Below the pieces are notes generated by a model. The model searched no databases, was not told the DNA's origin, and saw only the letters and a list, made by a program, of their open reading frames with translations. Below are positions 25,642 through 33,646 of a DNA stretch of 35,475 nt, one piece after another (the first letter of the stretch is position 1; every line of letters starts with the position of its first letter). The stretch spans positions 1-35,475 of the forward strand of contig CAAGGT010000311.1 in the NCBI GenBank assembly GCA_900769465.1, written 5' to 3'. The DNA is from Bacteroidaceae bacterium. Lineage in GTDB: Bacteria > Bacteroidota > Bacteroidia > Bacteroidales > Bacteroidaceae. Made by a program: the position numbers and the translations under genes.

Positions 25642-26226
25642 TCATTTACCGTCAAGTTCATCGAGCAACGCTACAATCTTGGGCAACAAAGCGTTGTCAC
25701 CGCCGTTGTAAAGCGAATAGTCCGAGAGCAGCAGGAAATCATCGGTCGCCATCTGCTTCATCATCCTGTTAAGCACTTGCGTACGCGACAAACCGCTACG
25801 CCGCATGGTGCGTTCTATTGCAGTCTCCTTATCGGTCCACACAGCCAACACCTTGTCCACTACACTCTCCATTCCCGATTCATAAAGCAATGCCGTCTCT
25901 ACAGCCACCACAGGAACATCCTGCATATCGGCCCAAGCACAGAAATCACTCTTCACCACCGGGTGTACCAATGCGTTCACACGTCGGGTATTCCTCTCAT
26001 CGACAAAGATGCGCGATGCAAGATATCTGCTATCCAGTCTGCCATCAGCATCATAGCACTCGTCACCGAACATACGTTTCAGTTCCCTGATAATCACAGC
26101 GTCCTTAACCATAAGTTCCTTCGCACGGCTATCACAATCATAGACCGGCACACCCATAATCTCCAGTATACGGGAAACCACAGACTTTCCGCTTCCAATG
26201 CCACCGACAACAGCAAGCTTTATCAT
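25642..26226 (-). CDS. coaE: Dephospho-CoA kinase, 194 aa
   Basis: Phosphorylates the 3'-hydroxyl of dephospho-CoA, the last step of coenzyme A synthesis. The P-loop GGIGSGKS is at residues 9-16. Other family marks are VPVYDCDSRAKELM, LVHPVVKSDF and the region VAVETALLYESGM, equivalent to the substrate-binding core. The length of 194 aa is normal. Its start overlaps the end of the YbbR-like gene by 4 bp, so translation is probably coupled. It closes the nusB-yajC-ybbR-coaE unit, after which a separate promoter begins. Confidence 0.96.
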   Translation of the reverse strand: MIKLAVVGGIGSGKSVVSRILEIMGVPVYDCDSRAKELMVKDAVIIRELKRMFGDECYDADGRLDSRYLASRIFVDERNTRRVNALVHPVVKSDFCAWADMQDVPVVAVETALLYESGMESVVDKVLAVWTDKETAIERTMRRSGLSRTQVLNRMMKQMATDDFLLLSDYSLYNGGDNALLPKIVALLDELDGK

Positions 26227-27221
26227 ATTTTCACAGGGTTTGAGCCAGAGGAGGCATCAACGACCTCTACATCCACAACAGATGCATTCTTGACGTAGGG
26301 AGACACAGAAGATATTATGAAATTCTTTTCCAGGTCACCGGGTTTTCCGGTCATCACACTGCTGGCATAATCGTCAAAAAGCAGTTGCACCGAGAAATCC
26401 GAAGGGCGGACTTTACCCGTATCGGCCTCCAATACCTCATAGGCGACATTTACATCCTGCGGCATAAAGCCCAGGTCAATATCACTAGGGAATTTGACAT
26501 ACTCCACCGGAACAAGAATCTGTTTGTCCACATATCGCGAAATTGCGACACTCACCCTCACCTTGCTTGGTGTAACGTCAATATATTTCCCGGGCAGGAA
26601 TGTCACATCAAAGACCGTATCACGCTCCAAGCTATCGCACACAAGGGCCGACGTCCACACCTCCTTTATCGAAGGCAACTCATCGACAAGGGCTGTAATG
26701 CACACCTCATTGGGCTCATACTCAACAGATAACAGTTCACACCCTTCGGCGGTATTCAGGTCAAGACGGTTCTTCATGACCGGTACCATCGCCGTACGGC
26801 GCTGCACGGCAGCAACGAGTGAATCGGAAAGGAACCCTTTCAACGACAACGAGGGATCGAGTTGTTCAACCACCTTGCTCCTTATTGAGCTTACAGGCAT
26901 AGTCAGTCGCCCACCCTTTCGGGTAAACTCCGAATAATCGACCGAGACGGATATCCCATCATTGAAATGATAGCCAAAGAGGTCGGTACCTTCGCCACGA
27001 ACCACAGCGCGGGCCGACACGGCATCCTCATCCTCAAGCGCCACGCCGGCGGGGATATTCCCCACACTTACCGACACATAAATATCGGTCTCGTATATCC
27101 TGTTCAATGTCAACGACAACCATAGACTACACGAGACCAACAAAAAGAAGAGAAAAACCACCAGATTATTTCCTCTGGCTTTTTCAAGTGCCTTTTTAAA
27201 GGAATTTATATCCAAGTTCAA
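26223..27221 (-). CDS. YbbR-like domain protein, 332 aa
   Basis: A membrane-anchored protein: a short cytoplasmic N-terminus, one transmembrane helix at about 20-38 (NLVVFLFFLLVSCSLWLSL), and an extracytoplasmic portion of YbbR-like beta domains (VSVSVGNIPAGVAL; SVRVSVAISRYVDKQILVPV). In Firmicutes, YbbR proteins (CdaR) control the di-adenylate cyclase CdaA. Whether that holds here is not known, and no cdaA gene is nearby. It lies 6 bp after yajC and overlaps coaE by 4 bp, so it is in the middle of a tight operon. This order is common in Bacteroidales. Confidence 0.85.
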   Translation of the reverse strand: MNLDINSFKKALEKARGNNLVVFLFFLLVSCSLWLSLTLNRIYETDIYVSVSVGNIPAGVALEDEDAVSARAVVRGEGTDLFGYHFNDGISVSVDYSEFTRKGGRLTMPVSSIRSKVVEQLDPSLSLKGFLSDSLVAAVQRRTAMVPVMKNRLDLNTAEGCELLSVEYEPNEVCITALVDELPSIKEVWTSALVCDSLERDTVFDVTFLPGKYIDVTPSKVRVSVAISRYVDKQILVPVEYVKFPSDIDLGFMPQDVNVAYEVLEADTGKVRPSDFSVQLLFDDYASSVMTGKPGDLEKNFIISSVSPYVKNASVVDVEVVDASSGSNPVKI

Positions 27222-27227
27222 AAGATT

Positions 27228-27647
27228 TTACTTGCCCTCCTCCTTCATTGCGCCGGGGTTGGCAAATACAACAGAAATGTCAACACGGACATTCACGTTA
27301 TGTGCTATTTCAACAACAACGACATTGTCGTTGATCTCCTTGATCTTGCCATAGATACCGCCACTTGTAACAACCTCCATACCGGGCTGAAGACTGCGAC
27401 GGAAGTTCTCAATCTCCTTCTGGCGCTTGCGCTGTGGGCGAATCATCAGGAAGTACATTATGGCAATGATAATAACGAACATGAACAGGGGATTACCCAA
27501 GAAAGCAGCAATGCCGCTTGGCTCTTGAGCAGCCTCTTCTGTTGAAATCTCTGTTACAACATCTGCATTCTGTGCTGTTGCAACAACCGGCTGCGATACA
27601 GCCTCATTAATTGTCTGGGCGCCTACTTCGGCCTGCATAAATACCAT
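27228..27647 (-). CDS. yajC: YajC, accessory subunit of the Sec translocon, 139 aa
   Basis: A small single-pass membrane protein that associates with SecDF. The membrane helix is at about residues 52-67 (LFMFVIIIAIMYFLMI), followed directly by the hallmark RPQRKRQKE and then the conserved cytoplasmic part (LQPGMEVVTSGGIYGKI). The N-terminal 45 residues are an acidic/Ala-rich extension, common in Bacteroidetes. Translation may begin at Met1 (27647) or Met4 (27638). The gap to nusB upstream is 30 bp and to ybbR downstream 6 bp. Confidence 0.93.
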   Translation of the reverse strand: MVFMQAEVGAQTINEAVSQPVVATAQNADVVTEISTEEAAQEPSGIAAFLGNPLFMFVIIIAIMYFLMIRPQRKRQKEIENFRRSLQPGMEVVTSGGIYGKIKEINDNVVVVEIAHNVNVRVDISVVFANPGAMKEEGK

Positions 27648-27677
27648 AATCCAATTATATTAAAAAGTGAATAACCG

Positions 27678-28601
27678 TTATTTGTTTATCTTACCCTCCT
27701 CGCGCAGTTTCTTTGTAATGGCATCAAGCAGACCATTTACAAACGAACCGCTCTTTGCAGTACTGTAATGCTTGGCAATCTCGACATACTCGTTCAGTGT
27801 TACAGACAAGGGAATGTCATTCTGTGTCATCAGCTCGGCAAGAGCCACCTGCATGATAACCACATCCATAAATGCCAAACGCGACATATCCCAGTTCTTT
27901 GAACTCTCGCTCATCATCTTGCGATACTCCTCGGCATTCGTTATTGCATTCCTGAACAATTTGCAGGCAAATTCCTTGTCCGAATCGTCCTTGTACTCCG
28001 GCAACAGGAGAGAGTTGCCGGTCTCATCCTCGGCAAAGCGTTTGATGGTCTTTATGACAAATGTGTCCACGATAGACTTGTCATCGTTCCAGTAAAGGCT
28101 CTGTTCCTCGATAATATCATCAAGCTCCTCATTATCGAACACAAAAGCCTTGTATAGTCTGCGCCACAGTTCCTTGTCCTCCTCATAGCAATCCTTGCCC
28201 GATTCCATATACTCCCTGTATATATCGCTCTGTTCAATCTTGTCGAGCAGACGGCGAAGGAAATCTGAATGGTTCACCCAATCGAGTTTGCTCTTCTCCG
28301 AGAATTTCACAAGCTGCTCCACCTGCCCCAGTTGGGCTATGAAACGATTGTTCACAAACTTGAGATTAGGGTTCATATCACTTTCAGTAGGACGTACTTT
28401 CATACTGAGGAACGAGATTCTGTCTGCCGCATAATTGGTCACTCCCGGCATCAGCAGCAACAGATAATGATAAAGGTCATAGGCCTTTGAAAGGCTGAAA
28501 AACATTTCGTCCTCGGCAGCTTTCAGGCTCTTGCCACTGTTCTTGTAGTATGCATAGACAATCTGCACAACCTTTAGACGAATAAGTACTCTATTAATCA
28601 T
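27678..28601 (-). CDS. nusB: Transcription antitermination factor NusB, long Bacteroidetes form, 307 aa
   Basis: Binds boxA RNA with NusE (S10) and prevents early termination of rRNA transcripts. The NusB fold is spread over an N-terminal helical region (MINRVLIRLKVVQIVYAYYK) and a conserved C-terminal part (RLAFMDVVIMQVALAEL; PLSVTLNEYVEIAKHYSTAKSGSFVNGLLDAI). At 307 aa it is longer than the 140 aa of E. coli NusB because of a central insertion, usual in Bacteroidetes. The frame is open upstream to 28760, but a promoter (28626-28656) lies inside that extension and the extra residues are Cys-rich and unconserved-looking, so the start is set at 28601. It is the first gene of the nusB-yajC-ybbR-coaE unit. 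Confidence 0.93.
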   Translation of the reverse strand: MINRVLIRLKVVQIVYAYYKNSGKSLKAAEDEMFFSLSKAYDLYHYLLLLMPGVTNYAADRISFLSMKVRPTESDMNPNLKFVNNRFIAQLGQVEQLVKFSEKSKLDWVNHSDFLRRLLDKIEQSDIYREYMESGKDCYEEDKELWRRLYKAFVFDNEELDDIIEEQSLYWNDDKSIVDTFVIKTIKRFAEDETGNSLLLPEYKDDSDKEFACKLFRNAITNAEEYRKMMSESSKNWDMSRLAFMDVVIMQVALAELMTQNDIPLSVTLNEYVEIAKHYSTAKSGSFVNGLLDAITKKLREEGKINK

Positions 28602-28625
28602 AAAACGCTTTTTCTGATATGTCGA

Positions 28626-28656
28626 CAAAGGTCGCATTTTATTATGACACACACAA
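28626..28656 (-). promoter_or_regulatory. Promoter of the nusB operon
   Basis: Minus strand TTG (28656-28654), 20 bp, GACCTTTG (28633-28626), one mismatch to TAnnTTTG. Transcription would start about 15-20 nt before the ATG at 28601, which rules out the longer nusB start. Confidence 0.55.
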
Positions 28657-28786
28657 GAAAAAACAAAAATAATTTCACACAAAACACAGCAGTCCCGCAC
28701 CTGCTGAATAAAAGAACAAAGCCGGCTGCTATTATGTTCACCACCGCCGGCAGATGACATCCGAAAACAAAAAAATCATATGACAC

Positions 28787-28820
28787 CTTGCTGCCGATAT
28801 CATTATTTTATATATTTTTG
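28787..28820 (+). promoter_or_regulatory. Promoter of the polysaccharide cassette
   Basis: CTTG (28787-28790), 22 bp, TATTTTTG (28813-28820), an exact TAnnTTTG -7 box. The spacing is slightly long. The predicted leader is about 65 nt and contains the palindrome at 28835-28848. Confidence 0.55.
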
Positions 28821-28834
28821 TAGAGAGTATATAT

Positions 28835-28848
28835 GTACACCGGTGTAC
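28835..28848. promoter_or_regulatory. 14-bp perfect palindrome GTACACCGGTGTAC in the leader of the polysaccharide cassette
   Basis: The palindrome has no central spacer and begins 14 bp after the -7 box, i.e. just past the predicted transcription start. Its position suits a repressor operator; no T-run follows, so it is not a terminator. The regulator is not identifiable here. Confidence 0.5.
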
Positions 28849-28893
28849 AAGAACCGACACGACAGGATACTACACGACAAAAACACAAAAGAG

Positions 28894-30018
28894 ATGAGAA
28901 TAGGAGTCATAACCCTGGGCCCGGAGGAGAACTACGGCGGTATACTGCAGGCATATGCCCTGCAGAAAGTACTGAAGGATATGGGACACGATGCCGCAGT
29001 CATAGACAAGGACCGTTACCTTCACTGGTCATTCTTCAAGAAATCCCGTGTCTACACCAAGCGTTTCCTTAAAAAGATGTTCATTGACAAGAACACCATA
29101 GTCAGACTAGATAAAAAGAACAACGAAGAGTTGGAGATACTGCGCACCAACATATACCCGTTCATACAAAAGAACATCAAAAGGCGCGAGACCGACCGTC
29201 GTTACTCAAACATCAACAAAGACGAATTCGATGCATTCGTTGTAGGCAGCGACCAGGTGTGGCGTCCCAGATACTTCGGTAAGACAATCATAGACCGCGC
29301 CTATCTCTCATTTGCAAAAGGGTGGAATGTAAAAAGGATCTCATACGCAGCATCATTCGGCACAGACGAATGGCTATACAACCGCCGAGAAACAAAATCA
29401 TGCGGCAAATTGTTAAGACGTTTTGATGCAGTGTCTGTGCGTGAAAGTTCAGCAGTTGAGCTATGCAAAAGACATTTCGGTGTCGAAGCACAGCATCTGC
29501 TCGACCCCACGATGCTATTGGACACATCCGACTACATAAAGCTCTTTGAAGAGGCCGGCACACCGCCAAGTGATGGAACATTGATGTGCTACTTCCTGGA
29601 CTGCAACCCCGACAAAGAAAACATCATATCACACATCGCAAACAAGTTCGGCCTGAAGGCATTCACCACGAATTCAATGTTTGACAACCACGATTTGCCA
29701 CTCGAGCAGCGCATCCAGCCACCACTTGAGAACTGGCTGCGTGCCTTCTATGATGCGGAATTTGTCATAACCGACTCATTCCACGCGTGCGTATTCTCCA
29801 TCCTGTTCCGGAAACCGTTCATCGTTTACGGAAACAAGACGCGCGGAATGACACGTTTCAGTTCATTGTTGAAGATTTTCGGTTTGGAGAACAGACTTAT
29901 CACTAACAATCAGGAAGTCGAAGCGGCCATTGCCACCCCCATAGACTGGGACAGAGTCAACTCCATAAAGAAAGAGTGGCAAGAGAAGTCATTCAAGTTC
30001 CTGAAAGACAATTTATGA
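28894..30018 (+). CDS. Polysaccharide pyruvyl transferase family protein, 374 aa
   Basis: Family enzymes transfer pyruvate from phosphoenolpyruvate onto sugar hydroxyls as a ketal on surface polysaccharides. The N-terminus RIGVITLGPEENYGGILQAYAL is the typical glycosyltransferase-B-like opening. FVVGSDQVWRPRYF, RISYAASFGTDEW and VSVRESSAVELCK are family marks. Later motifs are LLDPTMLL and FVITDSFHACVFSILFRKPFIVYG. There is no signal peptide; it is cytoplasmic. The frame is open back to 28780, but the ATG at 28894 begins the conserved sequence and lies downstream of the promoter and palindrome. The next gene starts 4 bp after its stop, so the two are co-transcribed. The sugar substrate cannot be told from the sequence. 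Confidence 0.9.
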   Translation: MRIGVITLGPEENYGGILQAYALQKVLKDMGHDAAVIDKDRYLHWSFFKKSRVYTKRFLKKMFIDKNTIVRLDKKNNEELEILRTNIYPFIQKNIKRRETDRRYSNINKDEFDAFVVGSDQVWRPRYFGKTIIDRAYLSFAKGWNVKRISYAASFGTDEWLYNRRETKSCGKLLRRFDAVSVRESSAVELCKRHFGVEAQHLLDPTMLLDTSDYIKLFEEAGTPPSDGTLMCYFLDCNPDKENIISHIANKFGLKAFTTNSMFDNHDLPLEQRIQPPLENWLRAFYDAEFVITDSFHACVFSILFRKPFIVYGNKTRGMTRFSSLLKIFGLENRLITNNQEVEAAIATPIDWDRVNSIKKEWQEKSFKFLKDNL

Positions 30019-30022
30019 CATA

Positions 30023-30994
30023 ATGAAACCCTGCATATCCATAATAACCCCGGTATACAAAGCCGAGCGCTACATCCGCCGCTGTGTAGAGAGCCTTTTG
30101 ACACAGACATTCACCAATTTCGAGTTGATTCTGGTCAATGACGGAAGCCCCGACAACAGTGGTGCCATATGCGACGAATACGCAAGGAATGACAACAGGG
30201 TAAAAGTCATACACAAAGAGAACGGCGGTGTTTCATCGGCACGCCAATGCGGTATGGAACACGCGAGTGGCGAGTACACCATCCACGCCGACCCTGATGA
30301 TTGGGCCGACACGACAATGTTGCAGGAACTATACGACAAGGCTATCACGGAAAATGCCGACATAGTCATCTGCGACTACCACTCATACAAGAAGAAAAAG
30401 CACCACTACATAAGCCAGGCGCCCAAAAGCCTTGAACACAAAGAACTGCTCAAGCAATATCTGCGTCAGGAACTGCACGGTTCACTGTGCAACAAACTCA
30501 TCAAAAAAGAGCTGTACACAAAACACGGCATCACCTTCCCCCGGGAGATAACAAGATGGGAAGACCTGTATGTCCTATGCAACATACTCGTCCACCCCGT
30601 CAGGACCGCATACCTGCCAAAAGCCTTTTACCACTACGACCAAAGCACAAGCCACAACAGCATTGTAAGGAAAAGAGACGGCAAAGGACTCCGCTCCCAA
30701 ATGCTGTTTGTGAAACATTTCCAAGAGATTCTTCCACAAGAGGAGTTCGGCGAGGAGATCTACTGCATAAAGGCATCAACCAAAGAACTGGCATACAATT
30801 CAAATGCCATGACACCCGAGGAGGTGATTGGACTTTACAGCGAAATCAACGAGAAATATATTGAAAGGGCAAGCCCGACAAACATCCGTCAAATATGCTT
30901 TTCGTGTTTTCTGAGCGGAAGATATTCATACAAAAAGGCAAAAAGGAGAAGAAGGCTATTGAGTATAATACAAAAAATAAGAACCATTCTTTGA
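30023..30994 (+). CDS. Family 2 glycosyltransferase, 323 aa
   Basis: A GT-A fold inverting glycosyltransferase that moves a sugar from a nucleotide-sugar to a growing surface glycan. Motifs: ISIITPVYKAERYIRRCVESL at the N-terminus, the nucleotide-binding FELILVNDGSPDNS (34-46), and a DxD-like DPDD (90-93) in YTIHADPDDWAD. It has no membrane segment and ends in a basic tail (KKAKRRRRLLSII) that may bind the membrane surface. It starts 4 bp after the pyruvyl transferase stop. The donor and acceptor sugars are unknown. Confidence 0.92.
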   Translation: MKPCISIITPVYKAERYIRRCVESLLTQTFTNFELILVNDGSPDNSGAICDEYARNDNRVKVIHKENGGVSSARQCGMEHASGEYTIHADPDDWADTTMLQELYDKAITENADIVICDYHSYKKKKHHYISQAPKSLEHKELLKQYLRQELHGSLCNKLIKKELYTKHGITFPREITRWEDLYVLCNILVHPVRTAYLPKAFYHYDQSTSHNSIVRKRDGKGLRSQMLFVKHFQEILPQEEFGEEIYCIKASTKELAYNSNAMTPEEVIGLYSEINEKYIERASPTNIRQICFSCFLSGRYSYKKAKRRRRLLSIIQKIRTIL

Positions 30995-31039
30995 CCGCAC
31001 ACACCATTCACATACCGTGCAGCAAAACAGCGACCAGCA

Positions 31040-32161
31040 ATGCAAACGACAACAGCCACAAACAGCCACAAAGCATCAATTCCATTAACGGAGCTTTTCT
31101 TTGACCTCATACAATGCAGTATAGGGAAAAGGAAGGATTTGTCACGCACACCCGACGGACAGGAGTGGAAAGAGCTGTTCGACATTGCACAGAAGCAGAC
31201 ACTGCTTGGCGTCACCTATCGCGGCATAGAATGCTTACCCAAGGAGCAGCTCCCGCCAAAGAAAATCCTGTTGGAGTGGCACAAATCCACAGAACTCATA
31301 AAGGAAAGGAACGTCGACCTCAACAAAAGGAGCATCGCCATATCAAGAAAATTCAAGGAACTGGGATTCAGCAACACCATTTTGAAAGGCCAGGGACTGG
31401 CACAGCTATACCCCGACCCAACCCTGCGCACCCCGGGAGATATTGACATATGGCTCGACGGAGGCTGCGACAAAGTCCTGGCCTACGTGAAGCGATGTTT
31501 TCCAAAATGCAAGCCGACATACCACCACGTGGACTTTCCCATAAAAAAGGAGATTGGGATTGAGGTGCATTTTACCCCATCATGGATGCACAGCCCCATA
31601 AAGAACAGGCGGGTGCAGGATTTCTTCAGCACCAGCGCAGCCACCCAATTCAACAACGACACCGCCACGCCACAGGGCTGTTTTCCCACAGCCACACTAT
31701 CATTCAACAGGATATATATCCTGCTGCACATATACCGACATCTGTTTCAGGAAGGCATCGGTCTACGCCAATTGCTCGACTATTATTATATCCTTGACAA
31801 GGGATTCTCGCACAATGAGAAAAAAGAATGCTGCCGGATGCTTGAAAAGCTTGGACTCACAGACTTTGCCGCAGCAACAACATACATACTACAGGAAAAA
31901 TTCGGGCTTGAGCATGATAAATACCTTGTAGCACCCAACAAGCGACGGGGCGAATTCCTATTGAGAGAAATTATGGAGGCCGGCAATTTCGGCAAATACG
32001 ACAGCCGCTACACCCATGTATCAAAAGATGACGAATTCAAGCATTTCCTCAACAGTATGCTGCGCACAGCAAGGCTCATCCTACAATACCCCTCCGAGGC
32101 ACTGTGGAGCCCATATTTCAAAGTATGGCACTATTTCTGGCGCAAACGGCACTGCAAATAA
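31040..32161 (+). CDS. NTP_transf_5-type nucleotidyltransferase-fold protein, 373 aa
   Basis: Residues 113-140 show the nucleotidyltransferase core of the NTP_transf_5 (PF14907) family: ILKGQGLAQLYPDPTLR, then GDIDIWLD with the two catalytic-type Asp residues (133-138). YRGIECLPKE precedes it and VHFTPSWMH lies further on. The rest is helical. Members often sit in capsule, exopolysaccharide or peptide gene clusters; biochemical function is mostly unproven. It is the third gene of this cassette, 45 bp after the glycosyltransferase gene. No terminator is visible between it and the converging pseudogene at 32198. Confidence 0.85.
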   Translation: MQTTTATNSHKASIPLTELFFDLIQCSIGKRKDLSRTPDGQEWKELFDIAQKQTLLGVTYRGIECLPKEQLPPKKILLEWHKSTELIKERNVDLNKRSIAISRKFKELGFSNTILKGQGLAQLYPDPTLRTPGDIDIWLDGGCDKVLAYVKRCFPKCKPTYHHVDFPIKKEIGIEVHFTPSWMHSPIKNRRVQDFFSTSAATQFNNDTATPQGCFPTATLSFNRIYILLHIYRHLFQEGIGLRQLLDYYYILDKGFSHNEKKECCRMLEKLGLTDFAAATTYILQEKFGLEHDKYLVAPNKRRGEFLLREIMEAGNFGKYDSRYTHVSKDDEFKHFLNSMLRTARLILQYPSEALWSPYFKVWHYFWRKRHCK

Positions 32162-32197
32162 GAAACAGAAAGGCAATTCAGGCTTAAAAATTACTTG

Positions 32198-32840
32198 TCA
32201 CTCAACCAGAACTTTTTTACCATCTACAACATAGATACCACTTGCAGGATTTTTCACGACACCTCCTTGCAAATCATAGACACGTTCACTCACCGGGAGG
32301 TGTATGGTCTGCACCAAGCAAATGCCCAATTTCGTGAGCAACAACCCATTTATCAGTCTTCGCATATCCGCTGGCCTTGGTAGAATTGAGATATGCACCG
32401 TTCTCAATGGAAAGACCACTGTTCTCCTCATAATCATCGCGATGCGTAACCCACATACCAATGTCATATACAGTTGATGAAATAAGTTCATTTAGCAGCT
32501 CTGTTCCAAAACTGGGCGCATTGTAGACATTTTCATCAATCATACCAAATTCGTGCAGCACAAGCTTTTCATCCTCAATAACATCAAAGCAGAAGCCAAG
32601 CGGAACATATAGATTGTTCACAAACTCCTCGCACTCGCGCCAAAAGGCAAGCACATTGCTGTAATCAGAGTCCAAGTCTTCCTCGTATGCACTTTTTGTA
32701 ACAGGTATTGCCAAACGGTAAAAACGGAGTACATTATCACCCGGAATAGTTGAGAACGCCGAATGCATTTCACTCACTCCTTGCGAGAACAGTTGCAGCG
32801 GCAACAGAACATATAATAATATTATAAGTTTAAGTCTCAT
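32198..32840 (-). pseudogene. Broken metzincin-type secreted protease; T9SS tail in another frame
   Basis: The 5' part (32840-32286, 184 aa) has a signal peptide (RLKLIILLYVLLPLQLFSQG) and a complete zinc motif HEIGHLLGADH (HExxHxxGxxH), then stops at TGA after HTPPGE. Directly beyond, in the +1 frame, the sequence reads SERVYDLQGGVVKNP, then GIYVVDGKKVLVE and a stop at 32198: a T9SS-type C-terminal domain. One base fewer in the CCTCCCGG stretch would join them as HTPPVSERVYDLQ. Even then the residues normally following the third His, including the Met-turn, would be missing, so an internal deletion is likely too. The Arg of the usual DLQGR is also Gly here. The upstream region is AT-rich with no clear promoter. 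A programmed shift cannot be excluded, but there is no obvious slippery site. Confidence 0.75.
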
Positions 32841-33045
32841 AATTACAATTGATTATAACAATGTGCTTAAATAGTAAAATGTTGCAGTATTATAAATGCT
32901 GTTAGAGAATATTTTTTTAGGATAAATAAAAGCTACGCACAAACACATATATAAATATAAAAGCCGACACACCCAATTAACATATATTAACTGTAACATT
33001 TTGAAATTTTACAAATATTATAAATTTAGAGATAAAAAAAAGGGG
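32841..33045. other. AT-rich intergenic region without a gene
   Basis: Divergent gap between the protease pseudogene and the lipocalin-like gene. It is strongly AT-rich, with no recognisable reading frame, RNA gene or repeat. The plus-strand promoter lies at its right end. Confidence 0.55.
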
Positions 33046-33053
33046 TATATTTG
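33046..33053 (+). promoter_or_regulatory. Promoter -7 box (TATATTTG) of the lipocalin-like gene
   Basis: Exact TAnnTTTG match 47 bp before the ATG at 33101. A TTTA at 33025-33028 is a weak -33 candidate with 17-bp spacing. Confidence 0.55.
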
Positions 33054-33100
33054 CAATATACGATTTAGTAAATCATCCAATTATTAAAAACAAATACAAA

Positions 33101-33508
33101 ATGAAAAAAGCAACATCACTTATCATTGCAGCATTCTGTGCCACACTGGCATTCACAAGCTGCGAAGTCGAAAAGAGTACAAATAATCTTTTAGGCACAT
33201 GGGACCTCAAGTCGACAACCAACTATTATGAAAATGGCCGAAAGGAGACTGCCGAGCCAAAGGATGGTGAATGGCAGAGATACACTTTCACCGAAAGTAC
33301 AGTAACAATCACCTCTAACGAAACACCCAGCAGTATACCTCTCCCATATTTCGTAGAAGAGGATGACATTGTCATAGGTGCATACGGAGTAGGTTTTGAA
33401 CTGGAAATTGAAAAGCTCACAAACAGTACGTTGAAAATCAAGACTGAGAACCCCATCGAATTTGAAGAAGGAATTGATTACTCAATCAGTACATACAAAA
33501 GACTCTAA
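33101..33508 (+). CDS. Lipocalin-like lipoprotein, 135 aa
   Basis: A small exported lipoprotein: signal peptide KKATSLIIAAFCATLAFTSC with lipidated Cys21. The mature part starts with NLLGTWDLKSTTNYY, the usual opening strand of Bacteroidetes lipocalin-like proteins (GTW motif), and then alternates as a beta-barrel (WQRYTFTESTVTIT; STLKIKTENPIEF). Such proteins are thought to bind small lipophilic molecules, but nothing in the sequence gives a ligand. It is monocistronic, with a promoter at 33046 and a terminator at 33529. Confidence 0.82.
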   Translation: MKKATSLIIAAFCATLAFTSCEVEKSTNNLLGTWDLKSTTNYYENGRKETAEPKDGEWQRYTFTESTVTITSNETPSSIPLPYFVEEDDIVIGAYGVGFELEIEKLTNSTLKIKTENPIEFEEGIDYSISTYKRL

Positions 33509-33528
33509 AATCATTTTAAAGAATACCG

Positions 33529-33562
33529 AAATAGCTACAGCGTTGCGCTGTAGCTATTTTTT
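33529..33562 (+). terminator. Terminator of the lipocalin-like gene
   Basis: Perfect 14-bp inverted repeat AAATAGCTACAGCG / CGCTGTAGCTATTT, TTG loop, ending in a run of six T. It begins 21 bp after the stop. Confidence 0.88.
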
Positions 33563-33598
33563 GTTATATAGAACAAACACCATAGAATCATAGAAAAA

Positions 33599-33626
33599 CA
33601 ATGCCCGGCTTCAAAGCCGGGCATTG
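33599..33626 (-). terminator. Terminator of the rpsB-tsf operon
   Basis: 12-bp stem CAATGCCCGGCT / AGCCGGGCATTG with a 4-nt loop. On the minus strand it is followed by TTTTTC. It lies 20 bp after the tsf stop. Confidence 0.88.
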
Positions 33627-33646
33627 TCATATAAAATAAGTTTCAA

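Noticed and set aside
28602..28760. N-terminal extension of NusB to 28760
   Set aside because: The likely promoter is inside it, and the family sequence starts at MINRVLIRLK (28601).
28780..28893. N-terminal extension of the pyruvyl transferase
   Set aside because: It would include the promoter and palindrome; the conserved sequence starts at MRIGVITLG (28894).
31020..31075. ACAGCCACAAA short direct repeats near the start of the NTP_transf_5 gene
   Set aside because: Only two or three imperfect copies, in a codon-biased A/C-rich stretch; no array-like regularity and no CRISPR features.
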